Assembly: GCA_031430315.1 (NCBI GenBank)
Contig: JANPBI010000444.1
Span: 1 to 14,903 of the forward strand
Length of the DNA: 14,903 nt
Reading direction: 5' to 3'
From: JAJNPS01 sp031430315
Lineage (GTDB): Bacteria > Pseudomonadota > Alphaproteobacteria > Rhodobacterales > Rhodobacteraceae
The notes below the pieces were generated by a model that ran no database searches, had not been told where the DNA came from, and saw nothing but the letters and a program-made list of their open reading frames with translations. Every line of letters begins with the position of its first letter. The first letter of the stretch is position 1. The position numbers and the translations under genes were made by a program. Below are positions 1 to 6,741 of this stretch, piece by piece.

Positions 1-974
1 CCGATGGCGCGCTATACAAAGGCAATCTCAAGGCCGGTCAGCGCGAAGGGCAGGGAGCCTTGACCATGCCTGATGGCCTGACCTTTGTAGGCCAGTGGTC
101 TAACGGCCAGATCAACGGCGCCGGTCGCCTGACCCAGCCAAACGGCGACACATACCAAGGCAGTTTCGTCGACGGCCTGCGCGAAGGTCAGGGCGAGGTG
201 ACCCACAAGAACGGCGATACCTACAAGGGCGCGTTCAAGGCCGACCGCCGTCACGGCCAGGGGACGTTTCGTGCCAAGGACGGCTTTGCTTATGAAGGAT
301 CCTGGGTCGAAGGTCGCATGGAGGGTACCGGCGCGATGACCTATGCTGACGGCTCGGTCTATGTCGGTCAGATCAAGGCCGACCGCGCCGAAGGCACAGG
401 GGCAATCACCTATCCAGACGGCACCGTCTTCGAAGGTGTGTGGAAGGGTGGCCAGATCGCGGGCTCGGGGCGCGCCACTTATGCGGGCGGCCAGGTCTAC
501 GAGGGCACCTTTGTCAAAGCCCTGCCCGAGGGCAAAGGCGTGATGACTTACAAGGACGGATATCGATATGACGGCGACTGGAAGGCCGGTCAGCGAGAAG
601 GCGTCGGCACCGCAACCTATCCGGATGGCGCGATCTACAAAGGCGGATTCAAGGCAGGCCTTCGCCAAGGCCCGGGCGAGATCAAGATGGCCGACGGGTT
701 TCATTATGTCGGCAACTGGACCAATGGTGAAATCGACGGCATGGGTACGGCGACCTATCCGTCGGGCGATGTGTATGAGGGCGTGTTTGCCAAAGCCAAG
801 CGCGAAGGTCAGGGCACCTTGCGCTATGCCTCGGGCGACATGGCCAGCGGCATCTGGAAATCGGGCGTACTGACCGCTCCGGCGGAGGCCCCCGCCGAAG
901 CCCCGGCAGCCGATGCCCCAGCGACAGATGAACCCGCCGAGCCTGCAACTCCGCCCGCAACGGATGGCGGCTAA
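1..974 (+). CDS. MORN-repeat protein, 5'-truncated by the window edge
   Basis: The reading frame is open from base 3 and is in phase with the MORN pattern, so the gene starts upstream; the TTG at 60 and the ATG at 66 are internal codons. The visible part holds twelve consecutive 23-residue MORN units of the form D-G-x-x-Y/F-x-G-x-W/F-x-x-G-x-x-x-G-x-G, then a degenerate thirteenth, then a tail rich in Ala, Pro and Glu of about 32 residues (roughly bases 876-971). MORN arrays fold as extended beta-hairpin sheets; in eukaryotes they serve in membrane or protein association, and in bacteria their role is mostly unknown. Any signal peptide would lie outside the window, so location is undetermined. 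The gene ends in TAA and is followed by a hairpin terminator. It faces the sugar operon and is probably functionally unrelated to it. Confidence 0.93.
   Translation, partial: DGALYKGNLKAGQREGQGALTMPDGLTFVGQWSNGQINGAGRLTQPNGDTYQGSFVDGLREGQGEVTHKNGDTYKGAFKADRRHGQGTFRAKDGFAYEGSWVEGRMEGTGAMTYADGSVYVGQIKADRAEGTGAITYPDGTVFEGVWKGGQIAGSGRATYAGGQVYEGTFVKALPEGKGVMTYKDGYRYDGDWKAGQREGVGTATYPDGAIYKGGFKAGLRQGPGEIKMADGFHYVGNWTNGEIDGMGTATYPSGDVYEGVFAKAKREGQGTLRYASGDMASGIWKSGVLTAPAEAPAEAPAADAPATDEPAEPATPPATDGG
3..830 (+). repeat. 69-bp period tandem repeat (12 MORN units)
   Basis: Twelve in-frame units of exactly 69 bp (23 codons) encode the MORN array without any indel. Conservation is clearest in codons for D-G, Y-x-G and the G-x-G turn. 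The units are diverged, not recent copies. Unit 1 (from base 3) and unit 10 (from base 624) are unusually alike, sharing a GATGGCGCG start and an ACAAAGGC block at the same offset. Units 2-3 also resemble units 11-12, which hints at an older block duplication. Confidence 0.9.
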
Positions 975-1033
975 CGTCGGATCAGGAAAATTCGCGTTTC
1001 CCCAGCCGGGCCACGGGCCGGGCGTTCTTCGCG

Positions 1034-1057
1034 AAAACCTTCCAACGGAAGGTTTTT
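1034..1057. terminator. Bidirectional rho-independent terminator
   Basis: CCTTCC (1038-1043) and GGAAGG (1047-1052) form a 6-bp stem around an AAC loop. It is flanked by AAAA (1034-1037) and TTTTT (1053-1057), which extend the stem to 10 bp and give a T-tract on both strands. It lies 60 bases after the MORN stop and about 45 bases beyond the epimerase stop of the opposite operon. It can therefore end both convergent transcription units. Confidence 0.85.
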
Positions 1058-1101
1058 GATCACTCATCACCCTTGCTAGATGGTGGTGCAGTCAGAAGGT
1101 G

Positions 1102-1953
1102 CTAGGCGATCAGCCCATACTGCCGCGCCTTGCTGCGCAGGAACGGCAGCCCCTCACCGATTACCTGTTCCGTGCTGTCGGCCACCGGTCGCCAGACCGA
1201 TAGTCCCCAGGCCAGTTCCGGCGGCATGTTGATGAAACTTTCCATCGCGAGGCCCCCTTTGAACCCCACGGCGGCAAGGGTGGCGAAAATCTCGTCCCAG
1301 TCGCAGGTGCCCTGACCCGGAACCCCCCGGTCGCTTTCGGACAGGTGGATGTATTTCAGGTGATCGCGGCACGACAGGATGCCGTTGCCCGCCCCCTTTT
1401 CCTCGATGTTCATGTGATAGGTATCGAGGTGGATGAACAGGTTCTCGGCCCCGACCCGTTCCAACATTGCCGTAGCCTGCCATCCGGTATTGATCAGATG
1501 CATCTCGTACCGGTTGACCGGTTCGATGCCGAACGCGATCCCCAAACCCCTGGCATGCGCCGCCGCAGCCCGCAGGCAGGTCGCAACACTGTCGAGCTCC
1601 GCTTCGGTCGGCGGCAGCCCTGACCGCTCGCCAATTCCGCCATAGGTCACACCCGTCAAAGCTTCGGCCCCCATAGCGGCGGTCTTGTCGAGGGCGGTTT
1701 TCAGAAAGGCGATCCCGCCATCAGGATTGCGCGACGGCCAGCACGCCTCGGGCAGGCCGAGCGAGCAGACCGCGCGGATGCCCTTGCGCGCAAACAGCCG
1801 CTTCGAATGCACAGCATCGACGATGGGCGGATCTAGGAGGGCAACTTCGACGAAATCAAAGCCATGGTTCACAGCCTCGCCCACGGAAAACTCCGCCGCC
1901 TTGGGTGTCCAGCGCATGGTCCAGATGCTGGAGTGGATGCCGAAACCCTGCAT
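1102..1953 (-). CDS. Ketose 3-epimerase-type sugar isomerase (TIM barrel, xylose-isomerase-like)
   Basis: This 283-residue protein belongs to the AP-endonuclease 2/xylose isomerase-like TIM barrels and most resembles D-tagatose/D-psicose 3-epimerases, which interconvert ketoses at C3 with a divalent metal. Putative metal ligands are E144 (IEP), D177 (HLD), H203 (IHL) and E238 (MES). Their spacing (33, 26, 35) equals that of the known epimerase ligands E152, D185, H211 and E246. E150, H180 and R209 fall at the positions of the substrate-contacting E158, H188 and R217. I chose the ATG at 1953 because AGGGGG sits five bases before it, 11 bases after the HAD gene stop. The frame stays open upstream to 2211, but that part is Arg/His-rich out-of-frame HAD sequence. 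It is the last gene of the minus-strand operon. The exact sugar is unknown; a 3-keto-sugar isomerase or a hexulose epimerase are both possible. Confidence 0.88.
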   Translation of the reverse strand: MQGFGIHSSIWTMRWTPKAAEFSVGEAVNHGFDFVEVALLDPPIVDAVHSKRLFARKGIRAVCSLGLPEACWPSRNPDGGIAFLKTALDKTAAMGAEALTGVTYGGIGERSGLPPTEAELDSVATCLRAAAAHARGLGIAFGIEPVNRYEMHLINTGWQATAMLERVGAENLFIHLDTYHMNIEEKGAGNGILSCRDHLKYIHLSESDRGVPGQGTCDWDEIFATLAAVGFKGGLAMESFINMPPELAWGLSVWRPVADSTEQVIGEGLPFLRSKARQYGLIA

Positions 1954-1964
1954 CTTGGCCCCCT

Positions 1965-2870
1965 TCAGGTCGTGGGAATGATGATGTCGGGAACGATGCC
2001 AGACGCCGCGATGAAAGGTGTCACATCCAGCCCCCGGAACAGCCCGTGATCCGTGATCAGCACCGTCCCGCACCCCGCCGCCGCCCCGCCCAGCACGTCG
2101 GTGTGCAGCGTGTCGCCGACCATTGCCAGCCGGTGCGCGGCCAGTCCGGTGCGCGCAATGGCATCGTCGAAGCCTTCGGCAAAGGGTTTGCCGAACCAGT
2201 GCACCTCGCATCCCAGCGCGTCGATCAGGTCGTGAGCAAACTGTCCCGGCTCCCGACTTAGGTCAGCCTCGCGCGGGGCAACGATGTCGGGATTAGCCAC
2301 GACCATGGCGCGCGGGCGCATTTCCAGTGCTCGATGGAGTTGCACCTGCAGGGCAGGGGTCCAGCGTGCTGTCGACAGGAACAGGATTGCATCGGCATGG
2401 TCGAACATCGCAGGATCGGCGGTGGCATCCACCACCCGCGCCGGGATGTCGTCAAACGTATCCCCCGCGCTGGAAATCGCGGCCCATCTCGCACCGGGGG
2501 CCACCGCCTCCAGCCGCGCCACCGCCACATCCCGCGACGACACCACCTCATCGGGCGTAAAATCAAACCCCAACCGATGATACTTCGCCAGAATCTGGTC
2601 GCGCGTATAGCTCGCCGCATTGGTCAGCACGACCAGCCGTTTGCCCCGCGCCCGCAGGTCTGCCATGCGCGTTACCGCCCCGGGGATCGCGGTCTCGCCC
2701 ACGTTCAGCACTCCGAACGCATCGAGGATGAATCCGTCGTAATGATCCGCCGTCGCACCCAGATGCGCCATCTCCCGAGACGCCGCCGGGAACCGCGCCA
2801 CAGGCAAGCGCCCCCGAACGGCTTCGTACCGCCGGAACGCCGCCTCTGCCGCGCCGGTCCCGTCAAACAC
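1965..2870 (-). CDS. HAD-superfamily class IIA hydrolase (sugar/polyol phosphatase-like)
   Basis: This 301-residue protein has the HAD class IIA architecture of NagD/AraL-type phosphatases, with a cap inserted between motifs II and III. Motif I is D50-A-F-G-V, motif II is T83 in LTNAA, motif III is K228 in FGKP and motif IV is G252-D253 with D258. It most resembles the proteobacterial subgroup modelled as TIGR01459. The second motif I aspartate, the usual acid/base, is replaced by F52, so classical phosphatase activity is uncertain. The start is GTG at 2870, overlapping the last eight bases of the SDR gene, with AAGGCGGG upstream as ribosome site. Family members dephosphorylate sugar phosphates or clear metabolic by-products. 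Here it may remove a phosphorylated side product of the pathway, which is inference. Confidence 0.85.
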   Translation of the reverse strand: MFDGTGAAEAAFRRYEAVRGRLPVARFPAASREMAHLGATADHYDGFILDAFGVLNVGETAIPGAVTRMADLRARGKRLVVLTNAASYTRDQILAKYHRLGFDFTPDEVVSSRDVAVARLEAVAPGARWAAISSAGDTFDDIPARVVDATADPAMFDHADAILFLSTARWTPALQVQLHRALEMRPRAMVVANPDIVAPREADLSREPGQFAHDLIDALGCEVHWFGKPFAEGFDDAIARTGLAAHRLAMVGDTLHTDVLGGAAAGCGTVLITDHGLFRGLDVTPFIAASGIVPDIIIPTT

Positions 2871-3630
2871 TGGTGAACCCGCCTTCGACCATCAAGAGCG
2901 CGCCGTTCACCATTGCCGACGCGTCCGACGCGAGGTAGAGCGCCGCATCCGCAATCTCTACCGGTTCGGCAAATCGCCGTGCAGGGGTGGCGTTGCGGAA
3001 GGGATCACCTTTCTCCGGTTTTCCCCAGACCTTCTTGCCCATCGGCGTCATAACCACCGTCGGGCAGATCGCATTCACCTGCACATTGTGCTGCGCCCAC
3101 TCCGCGCACAGCGATTTCGTCAGCGCGTTCAAGCCGCCCTTGGACGCCGCATAGGCCGCATGGTCATCCATCGCGATCACTCCGGTCTGACTGCTGATAT
3201 TGATCACCTTGCCCCACCTTTGCGCGATCATCGCCGGGGCCAGCGTCCGCGCAGTCAGGAAAGGTGCCCGCAGGTTCACCGCCATCATCTGGTCCCAGTC
3301 TTCGGTCGAGAAATCCACCGCAGGCGCGACATTCGCCATCCCCGCAGAATTGACCAGAATGTCGATGGTCCCCCATTCCACCAACGCACGTCGACAGGCA
3401 GTCACCGGGTCGATCGGATCAGCCATTTCCGCCACCAGCGTCAGGCAGCGGCGACCTAGCGCGCGCACCGCGTTTGACGTTACCGCAAGGTCCGCCTCGT
3501 CCCGCCCCAAGGCCACGATATCCGCGCCCGCCTCGGCAAAGACCGCCGCGATCTCGGCCCCGATGCCCTTGGAGGCCCCTGTCACCAGCGCCTTGCGTCC
3601 CGCCAGAGAAAACCGATCCTGCCAGCCCAT
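2863..3630 (-). CDS. SDR-family NAD(P)-dependent dehydrogenase (polyol/sugar oxidoreductase)
   Basis: This 255-residue classical short-chain dehydrogenase resembles gluconate 5-dehydrogenase and polyol 2-dehydrogenases. The cofactor motif T17-G-A-S-K-G-I-G24 opens a Rossmann fold. N94-S-A-G97 follows beta 4, and the catalytic set is N119, S147, Y160 and K164, all with standard spacing. R43 after beta 2 might favour NADP, but this is weak evidence. The ATG at 3630 lies three bases after the SIS gene stop, with GGAG in that gene's final codons serving as ribosome site, so translation is probably coupled. In this locus it is the natural candidate to oxidise an imported polyol to a ketose, or to oxidise a sugar hydroxyl. 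The substrate cannot be deduced. Confidence 0.92.
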   Translation of the reverse strand: MGWQDRFSLAGRKALVTGASKGIGAEIAAVFAEAGADIVALGRDEADLAVTSNAVRALGRRCLTLVAEMADPIDPVTACRRALVEWGTIDILVNSAGMANVAPAVDFSTEDWDQMMAVNLRAPFLTARTLAPAMIAQRWGKVINISSQTGVIAMDDHAAYAASKGGLNALTKSLCAEWAQHNVQVNAICPTVVMTPMGKKVWGKPEKGDPFRNATPARRFAEPVEIADAALYLASDASAMVNGALLMVEGGFTSV

Positions 3631-3633
3631 CGC

Positions 3634-4194
3634 CTACTCCAAGTTGGTATGCCGCGCCCGCATCGCCACCGGATCGACGCCCAGATGGTCGCGCAGCGCA
3701 AGGATCAGAAGTTCAAATGTCAAATACTGCGCGCCTTCAAACAGCGAGCCCATTGGCAGAACCGACACTGCCGCCCCCTGATCGTTCGCCATCGTTTGCG
3801 CAGGGATTACCAGCACAAGGTCTGCCCTGCGCACCGCCGCGCCGTCCGGGGTCGCCGTGACGCAGGCGACCTGTGCCCCAGCCTCTTGTGCCACGCCGAC
3901 CAACCCCATCACCGTTGAAAACGCCCCCGGCCCGGCGCTGACGATCAGCAAGTCGCCTTTACCCACCGGCGGGCAGGACATGTCGCCAACCACATGGGCG
4001 TCCAGTCCCATATGATAAAGCCGCATCGCCAAGGCCCGCATCATTAGCCCTTCGCGCCCGACGCCGTAGCAGACGACCCGATGCGCCCGGGCCAGCGCCA
4101 GGATCAGCGCGTCCATCTGGCCTGCATCCAGACCTTCTGCTGCACCCCTGATTTCCTCGGCGGCCTGTCCCGCCATCATGGCATAGTCCGGCAT
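3634..4194 (-). CDS. SIS-domain sugar-phosphate isomerase, 6-phospho-3-hexuloisomerase (HxlB)-like
   Basis: This 186-residue single SIS-domain protein has the usual length of 6-phospho-3-hexuloisomerases. Visible hallmarks are G44-V-G-R-E-G49, the phosphate-binding S86-A-G-P-G90, P147-M-G-S-L-F-E153 with the conserved Glu, and a C-terminal tail ending RARH-x-NLE typical of this family. HxlB converts D-arabino-3-hexulose 6-phosphate to fructose 6-phosphate, normally beside a hexulose-phosphate synthase in formaldehyde fixation. No such synthase is in this window. The context of kinase, SDR and ketose epimerase therefore suggests a C2/C3 carbonyl shift on a sugar phosphate made by another route. 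The ATG at 4194 follows the upstream stop by two bases, with GAGGG as ribosome site. Confidence 0.85.
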   Translation of the reverse strand: MPDYAMMAGQAAEEIRGAAEGLDAGQMDALILALARAHRVVCYGVGREGLMMRALAMRLYHMGLDAHVVGDMSCPPVGKGDLLIVSAGPGAFSTVMGLVGVAQEAGAQVACVTATPDGAAVRRADLVLVIPAQTMANDQGAAVSVLPMGSLFEGAQYLTFELLILALRDHLGVDPVAMRARHTNLE

Positions 4195-4196
4195 GT

Positions 4197-5543
4197 CTAC
4201 CCTCGCTTGGCCCTGACCGGCGTATCCGGCAGGGTCGCCGCGACAGCGGAGCGCAAAAGTCCCGTCTCGTCCAGAAAATCCAGCACTGTGTAACGGCTGC
4301 GCAGAAACCGCGCGTTCAGGATCGTGCGGTGCAGATAATCGCGGTCGACGCCGATTTCGGCGGCCTCGGCGGGAGCTCCGGCTTTGTGCAAGGCCGCGAC
4401 CATGTCGGTCGCAGGTCCCAATTGCGCCGCCAACCGCCCGCGCAAATCCGGCCAGATGCGGCGGACCCGGTCCAGCCGGTCGCGCAGTGCTTGTGGTGTC
4501 AGATGCTTGGCCGCCGTTTCCTCGATGGCGCGTGCGGCAATCTCCCCCGATCCGAGTTGCTGGCGTATCTCGGTCGCCTTTTCGTCCATGGACGGCGCCC
4601 CTGCGACCAGTGCCGCCACATCCAGCCGTGTCAGATCCTGCGCCCCGAGCCAGTCAAAAAGCCGTAACGACGCCACCGTCCCGACGGCCACGCACGCCCC
4701 ATGGCTGACCCGCTCACCGTCCTGTTGCAGATCATCCATTTCCCACAGATGCGCGATCTGGTGATCCGCCCCCGAGGCCGGGCGCGATGACCCATGCAGC
4801 TCCATCGCAAGTCCCACCATCGTCAGGCCCGAGAAAAGCCCTTCGATGGCCGCCCGCTCGCCCGCCGCCACCCGCTCCGGGTGCGCGAGCCAACCGCGCA
4901 ACGGCCCCTGCACCATGGGCCAGGCGACATCGTCGATGGTCTCCACCCCCAGCGCATCGGCCAGGATCCAGTCGCCCCCCGCCGGAACCTTGCCCGCAAG
5001 GTCACCATACCCCCAGCCGGTCATCGCACGGGGTGCCGCGGCGATGATGTCGAGGTCCCCCAGAACCGCCCGCGCTGGACGGCACTGGATGGTCTTCTTG
5101 AACCCCTTGTCCGACAGAGGCGCGCCCGCCGATGTATAGCCGTCCATGGACGCCGCAGTCGCCACGCACAGATAGGGACGGTCCAGCCCGTAAGCCGCGT
5201 GCTTGACGACATCGTTGATCACGCCCGACCCAACCGCCACCGGTACCGCCCCATCCACCACGAGCACCGCCTGCAACTGGTTTGCCAGTTCCACGCTCGG
5301 CTTGGGACGCGGGCTGCCTTGCAGGATGTGCCGCCGCACAACCATCCTGGATGCAACCAGAGCCGCCTCGACAGCCTGACCCGCCGCAGCCCAGGTGTTC
5401 TCGTCCGCGATGATGCAGGCCGGACCCGCCCCGAACTGCCGCCGTAACAGTTCTCCCGCCTGCGCGACCACTCCCGCGCCAATCAGCACCTCGGCGACAT
5501 GGGGAGACAGGGCGACCGCACGGGCAATGTCGTCGTCCGCCAT
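4197..5543 (-). CDS. sn-glycerol-1-phosphate dehydrogenase family protein (AraM/EgsA-like)
   Basis: This 448-residue protein is an iron/zinc-type dehydrogenase of the glycerol-1-phosphate dehydrogenase branch. Glycine-rich G105-S-G-x-x-x-D111 matches the NAD-binding loop. The likely metal ligands are D181 (GYGD), H261 (GADH) and H281 (SHG). Archaeal EgsA and Bacillus AraM reduce dihydroxyacetone phosphate to sn-glycerol 1-phosphate, while many bacterial homologues in sugar operons have no assigned substrate. The protein is longer than archaeal EgsA (about 350 residues) because of a helical C-terminal extension. I chose the ATG at 5543, sharing its A with the upstream TGA and lying seven bases after GGGGA; a GTG at 5546 adds one residue and is equally possible. 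It may act on a polyol or ketose phosphate made by the neighbouring kinase; this is inference. Confidence 0.87.
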   Translation of the reverse strand: MADDDIARAVALSPHVAEVLIGAGVVAQAGELLRRQFGAGPACIIADENTWAAAGQAVEAALVASRMVVRRHILQGSPRPKPSVELANQLQAVLVVDGAVPVAVGSGVINDVVKHAAYGLDRPYLCVATAASMDGYTSAGAPLSDKGFKKTIQCRPARAVLGDLDIIAAAPRAMTGWGYGDLAGKVPAGGDWILADALGVETIDDVAWPMVQGPLRGWLAHPERVAAGERAAIEGLFSGLTMVGLAMELHGSSRPASGADHQIAHLWEMDDLQQDGERVSHGACVAVGTVASLRLFDWLGAQDLTRLDVAALVAGAPSMDEKATEIRQQLGSGEIAARAIEETAAKHLTPQALRDRLDRVRRIWPDLRGRLAAQLGPATDMVAALHKAGAPAEAAEIGVDRDYLHRTILNARFLRSRYTVLDFLDETGLLRSAVAATLPDTPVRAKRG

Positions 5544-6601
5544 CACGCCGTCCCCGACCGCAAGGTGCGCCCATCCGCGCCAAACTGGTGCAAGCGCGCC
5601 GCGGGTAGTCCCAACCCGACCGCGTCGCCATGGTCCAATTCCGTATCCCCTTCGGCGCGCACGACAATCGTCTGGCCATCCGCCATCGAGACATAAAGAT
5701 ACGCGTCGCCCCCCAGCGTCTCGCGCAAAGCAACCGTTGCCGGCAGATCACCCGAACCGGCAGGTGTCAGCACGATATGCTCTGGCCTGATCCCTACCGT
5801 GACTGCCCCCGGTGCGGCCATCGCCGACAAGGTCACGCCCCCCGTCACAATGCGACCCGTCTCGCCCGTCATGGGCAGGAAATTCATCGCCGGGGCCCCG
5901 ATGAAGCCCGCCACGAACTCCGTCGCCGGGCGGTGATAAAGGTCCATCGGACTGCCCACCTGTTCGATCCGCCCCGCCTGCAAAACGACGATCTTGTCGG
6001 CCATCGTCATCGCCTCGACCTGATCGTGCGTGACGTAGATCATCGTCGCACCCAGCGTTCGGTGCAGCGCCTCGAGTTCCACCCGCATCTGCACGCGCAG
6101 TTTGGCATCAAGGTTCGAAAGTGGCTCGTCGAACAGGAACACCTTGGGGCTTTTGACGATCGCCCGCCCGATGGCAACTCGCTGCCGCTGTCCGCCCGAC
6201 AGATGCGCGGGCTTGCGGTCAAGGTACGGTTCCAACTGAAGCACGCGCGCCGCCTCGGCCACCCGTTTGGCGCGTACGGCGACCGCCACGTTGTTGACCT
6301 TCATCCCGAATTCCATGTTCTCTCGCACCGTCATATGCGGGTAGAGCGCATAGGACTGGAACACCATCGCCACGTCCCGATCCGACGGTGCCAAGCCCGT
6401 GACATTTGCCCCGCCAATGGTGATTGCCCCGGCGGAGATATCCTCCAGCCCAGCAATGGCGCGCAGCAATGTCGACTTGCCGCAGCCTGAAGGCCCGACG
6501 AAGACCGCGAACTCGCCGTCCGCAATATCAAGGGTGATCCCGTGCAGCGCTTGCGCCGAGCCATAGAACTTGTCGACCCCTGCCAGCCTGACCTCGGCCA
6601 T
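5543..6601 (-). CDS. ABC transporter ATP-binding protein, MalK/UgpC type
   Basis: This 352-residue ATPase is a CUT1-type carbohydrate importer subunit. Walker A is G36-P-S-G-C-G-K-S-T44, the Q-loop is Q82, the signature LSGGQ is 134-138, Walker B ends in D158-E159 and the switch histidine is H192. The last roughly 110 residues form the MalK-type OB-fold/TOBE regulatory domain. It is the first gene of the minus-strand operon, while its likely partners (binding protein and two permeases) begin the opposite operon across the shared promoter, so the transporter is split over two divergent transcripts. The ATG at 6601 follows GGGGGGCGG. Sequence alone does not tell which sugar is carried. MalK-type ATPases can also serve other importers. 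Confidence 0.95.
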   Translation of the reverse strand: MAEVRLAGVDKFYGSAQALHGITLDIADGEFAVFVGPSGCGKSTLLRAIAGLEDISAGAITIGGANVTGLAPSDRDVAMVFQSYALYPHMTVRENMEFGMKVNNVAVAVRAKRVAEAARVLQLEPYLDRKPAHLSGGQRQRVAIGRAIVKSPKVFLFDEPLSNLDAKLRVQMRVELEALHRTLGATMIYVTHDQVEAMTMADKIVVLQAGRIEQVGSPMDLYHRPATEFVAGFIGAPAMNFLPMTGETGRIVTGGVTLSAMAAPGAVTVGIRPEHIVLTPAGSGDLPATVALRETLGGDAYLYVSMADGQTIVVRAEGDTELDHGDAVGLGLPAARLHQFGADGRTLRSGTA

Positions 6602-6649
6602 GCGCCGCCCCCCGTTTCGCCGCCGATCCGGCGCGCGACTTCATTTTCC

Positions 6650-6711
6650 CGATTGACTCAAGGCCAATTCGATACATTTATATCGACAGCGTTACAAATG
6701 GAAGTCAATCG
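6650..6711. promoter_or_regulatory. Divergent promoter/operator with nested inverted repeats
   Basis: This is the core of the 140-bp gap between the two divergent operons. CGATTGACT (6650-6658) is repeated in perfect inversion as AGTCAATCG (6703-6711). Each arm contains TTGACT, a good -35 match, pointing inward on its own strand (6653-6658 on +, 6708-6703 on -). Between them is a second dyad, TCGATA (6669-6674) and TATCGA (6681-6686), around an AT-rich centre that must hold both -10 regions; neither -10 is a strong consensus match. The arrangement suits a dimeric or tetrameric regulator such as the SorC protein at 9881. A small CGCCG/CGGCG hairpin (6621-6633) lies in the ATPase leader. Promoter assignment is by eye. 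Confidence 0.6.
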
Positions 6712-6741
6712 CGAAACGCTGATCCTTGGGAGGGAGAAACC

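Noticed and set aside
12..1070. Long open frame antisense to the MORN gene (352 codons)
   Set aside because: It mirrors the repeat period and is explained by the codon bias of a 69-bp in-frame repeat; the plus-strand protein shows clear MORN units.
1954..2211. 86-codon N-terminal extension of the epimerase gene
   Set aside because: Arg/His/Gly-rich sequence overlapping the HAD gene in another frame; the ATG at 1953 has a ribosome site and gives the family-typical N-terminus.
3634..4194. Ribulose monophosphate formaldehyde-fixation module
   Set aside because: Only the isomerase half is present; no hexulose-phosphate synthase or formaldehyde-linked gene is in the window.
4197..5543. Archaeal-type lipid synthesis from glycerol 1-phosphate
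   Set aside because: No prenyl-glyceryl-phosphate synthase neighbour; the context is entirely sugar uptake and catabolism.
5630..6490. 286-codon plus-strand open frame antisense to the ABC ATPase
   Set aside because: His/Arg-rich composition typical of an antisense frame; the ATPase on the other strand has every family motif.
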